Positions 62,223 through 64,000 of a stretch of 64,000 nucleotides of DNA are shown one piece after another. The translations under genes and the position numbers were made by a program. Numbering within the stretch: position 1 is the first letter of the stretch; each line of letters begins with the position of its first letter. The DNA lies in assembly GCA_018292915.2 (NCBI GenBank), contig JACVVK020000292.1, forward strand, positions 207,501 to 271,500. Direction: 5' to 3'. The notes below the pieces were generated by a model that saw only the letters and a list, made by a program, of their open reading frames with translations, had not been told where the DNA came from and did not search any database. This stretch comes from Batillaria attramentaria. Its lineage: Eukaryota; Mollusca; Gastropoda; Batillariidae.

Positions 62223-63210
62223 CACCCCCCACCCTGTTGTTTTTGCTGCTGTTATGATTCTGTCTGATTTTATACTACGCAGAAGACGAGCAAAATGATT
62301 GATGAGGACAAAAGGATAATGACATCAGCAACTGTTCATGAGGAGACCGTTAAATGCTACATGACTGGTATACTGTTGTTGGCACCAGACAGCAGCACCA
62401 CGAAACCCACTAGCACAAAAATCACGTTTTGCCGCCATATGAAACGGCTCTCCGACGTATTCTGTCATTTTGTGTGTTTTTATGTTATTTTCTTTTAATT
62501 TTGTTTTTGCGTTACCTTACGACAGAGCAATAATAATAATAATAATAATAGAATATTATATAGCGCCTAACCTCATCTAAACTTTACATAAAATACATAT
62601 TTTTCATTGTAAGTGCACAAAAGACAAATAAAACAAACACAAGACGGGTAAAACTGACAAAACAGATAAAAACTAATGAAAACTCATATCCACACACACA
62701 CACACACACACATACACACACGCGCGCGCGCGCGCGCGCGCGTTCCCTGCGCACACACGCACTTTACAAAATATGTACAACAAGAAGCAAAAGTCCTACA
62801 CTAGTCCTCCTCAAAGGTGGCAGCGTTCACAGTGTTTGAAAAGATCCTACATAAACCGCTTCTTGAGCGCACAATGTCCCGAGAAAAATTGCGCTGCCAA
62901 GAAAACCACCCAGAAGGAATTAATTTTCATAACATCCTTGATGAAAACGATGGGGCGTTTCTCTGTATCCAGCACATTGCATGTTGTAACAAGGAAATGC
63001 ATTACAGCAGGAAAAACGTTTCAGAGTAGTTGGGTTGGTTCAGATTATTCGCCGAAGTGGAGGAAGGAAACCGTTCAAAAGGAAGTCCTGTATGACGGGT
63101 GTGTTCTGTACTGTTGTGCTGTTATGAGTCTGTCTGATTGTGTACTAGGTAGAAGACGAGCGATTGGATTAATGAGGGTAAAGGGATGATGACAGCAGCA
63201 ACTGTTTATG
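62223..63210. repeat. Local duplication around the exon 1 relic
   Basis: TGCTGTTATGA(T/G)TCTGTCTGATT, AGAAGACGAGC and GACA(T/G)CAGCAACTGTT(C/T)ATG occur at 62250-62350 and 63118-63210. (CA)n(CG)n at 62690-62742. Otherwise no gene. Confidence 0.5.
62381..62520 (-). pseudogene. Truncated, frameshifted GPCR exon 1
   Basis: Reading down from ATG at 62468 gives MTEYVGEPFHMAAK. An extra base then shifts the frame, while the DNA still matches exon 1 through the TM1 codons to about 62381. The sequence before the ATG (to about 62520) matches that of the 24.7-kb relic. It lies about 1.9 kb upstream of gene D on the same strand, mirroring the relic upstream of gene B. Confidence 0.8.
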
Positions 63211-63212
63211 TC

Positions 63213-63259
<47 letters not shown>

Positions 63260-63443
63260 CACCTGATACACACATTTACCTACCTCCTGAGGAGGTAGGT
63301 ATATGGGCAAAAGGTGGTTCCTCAGGACTGAAGTGGTTAGGGTATTCCTTCTCCAGACCTACTAACCAGAGAGAGAGAGAGAGAGAGGCAGGCTTTTATC
63401 TGTAGAGCAAGAAGTTATAGGAGATAAATCTTTTATCAACGTC

Positions 63444-63532
<89 letters not shown>

Positions 63533-64000
63533 ACGCGATGCTGCGGAATTGACCTTTCGAGTGCGCTCCAGCTGAGGTCGCCGGGATGAAAACAAAGAAA
63601 CTCTGGGTACACGCGACTTTTGGCTGTCGTTGTTGCAAGCGGAAGCCTGTCTACAAGACAACGAATCCACAGATGAGAGAAAGATAATGGTTTGTTGTGT
63701 ATGCTATATCTAGCTGGCCCTTCGTTTACCGTGCATACATGTACCGTAAAGCAGAGAACGATAGTTCTTTGTTGATTCTAGTACTCAGTCAGTTACAACG
63801 AGGGCTGAAAGAAATCGGTTCAGTTATAGCGAAAAGTAGGTTGCAAACAAACAGTCATAGTGTTAACACAGCAATTTTGGAATCAGAGTTGCAGGCTTCT
63901 GCAACTTTTAACATAAATTTCTACTTGAAATGGTTCCACTGCCCTGGTTTCAGTTTGCTTGGGAGTGGTAAACCTAATGTGACAAATACATGGTAACAAT
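63211..64000. other. Microsatellites and unassigned end of window
   Basis: C run and (CT)n 63212-63255, (GA)n at 63369-63388, (GT)n 63447-63529. The last 470 bases are open but show no domain; a gene could be cut by the window edge. Confidence 0.4.

Overview
The window reads as nuclear DNA of an animal, most likely a mollusc and perhaps a marine gastropod (an inference from style, not proof). Genes have GT-AG introns. Most of the sequence is microsatellite, minisatellite and transposon debris: tRNA-derived SINEs, LINE 3' ends, MITEs, a Tigger/pogo remnant and an LTR pair. There is no bacterial-style operon, no rRNA gene and no CRISPR array. Very long G or C runs and (GT)n/(CA)n tracts may also carry assembly length errors.

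The supported host genes are four members of one tandem family of class A (rhodopsin-like) GPCRs: gene A (15748-18984, minus), gene B (25018-27817, plus), gene C (52958-54937, minus) and gene D (57715-60471, minus). All have the same two-exon design. A 266-nt exon 1 carries TM1, TM2 and the TM3 cysteine; a phase-2 intron splits the next codon; one terminal exon carries TM3-TM7 and the tail. They have NRY instead of DRY, NWIIY instead of NPxxY and no CWxP in TM6. The closest match I can recall is the melatonin-receptor-like group, but the ligand is unknown. Three broken exon 1 relics (12.78, 24.71 and 62.4 kb) and copies of a receptor 3' flank at 6.3 and 21.4-22.7 kb show the cluster was once larger and has been rearranged. 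Loci B and D are inverted paralogues with the same order: relic, promoter, exon 1.

Layout. 0-6.9 kb: SINEs, LINE ends, a MITE and a 3'-flank copy. 6.9-10.5 kb: microsatellites, then a 3.3-kb triplet satellite with a 111-bp higher-order unit. 10.5-15.6 kb: SINEs, an exon 1 relic, a CpG-rich block and a LINE end. 15.7-19 kb: gene A. 19-25 kb: repeats, the inverted 3' flank and two Harbinger-like MITEs. 25-28.6 kb: gene B. 28.6-41 kb: SINEs, tandem repeats, a solo LTR and LINE fragments. 41.3-43.1 kb: a decayed Tigger element. 43-52 kb: non-coding, with hAT-, Tc1/mariner- and foldback-type MITEs and tandem repeats. 53-60.5 kb: genes C and D, separated by a 100-bp repeat array carrying AP-1-like TGAGTCAT sites. 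60.5-64 kb: the D promoter, a 26-bp minisatellite, an exon 1 relic and microsatellites.

How the genes relate: the four receptors probably arose by local duplication. Membrane-facing and G-protein-facing motifs are conserved, while the third intracellular loop varies from about 65 to 147 residues. This suggests paralogues with a similar fold but different signalling or regulation.
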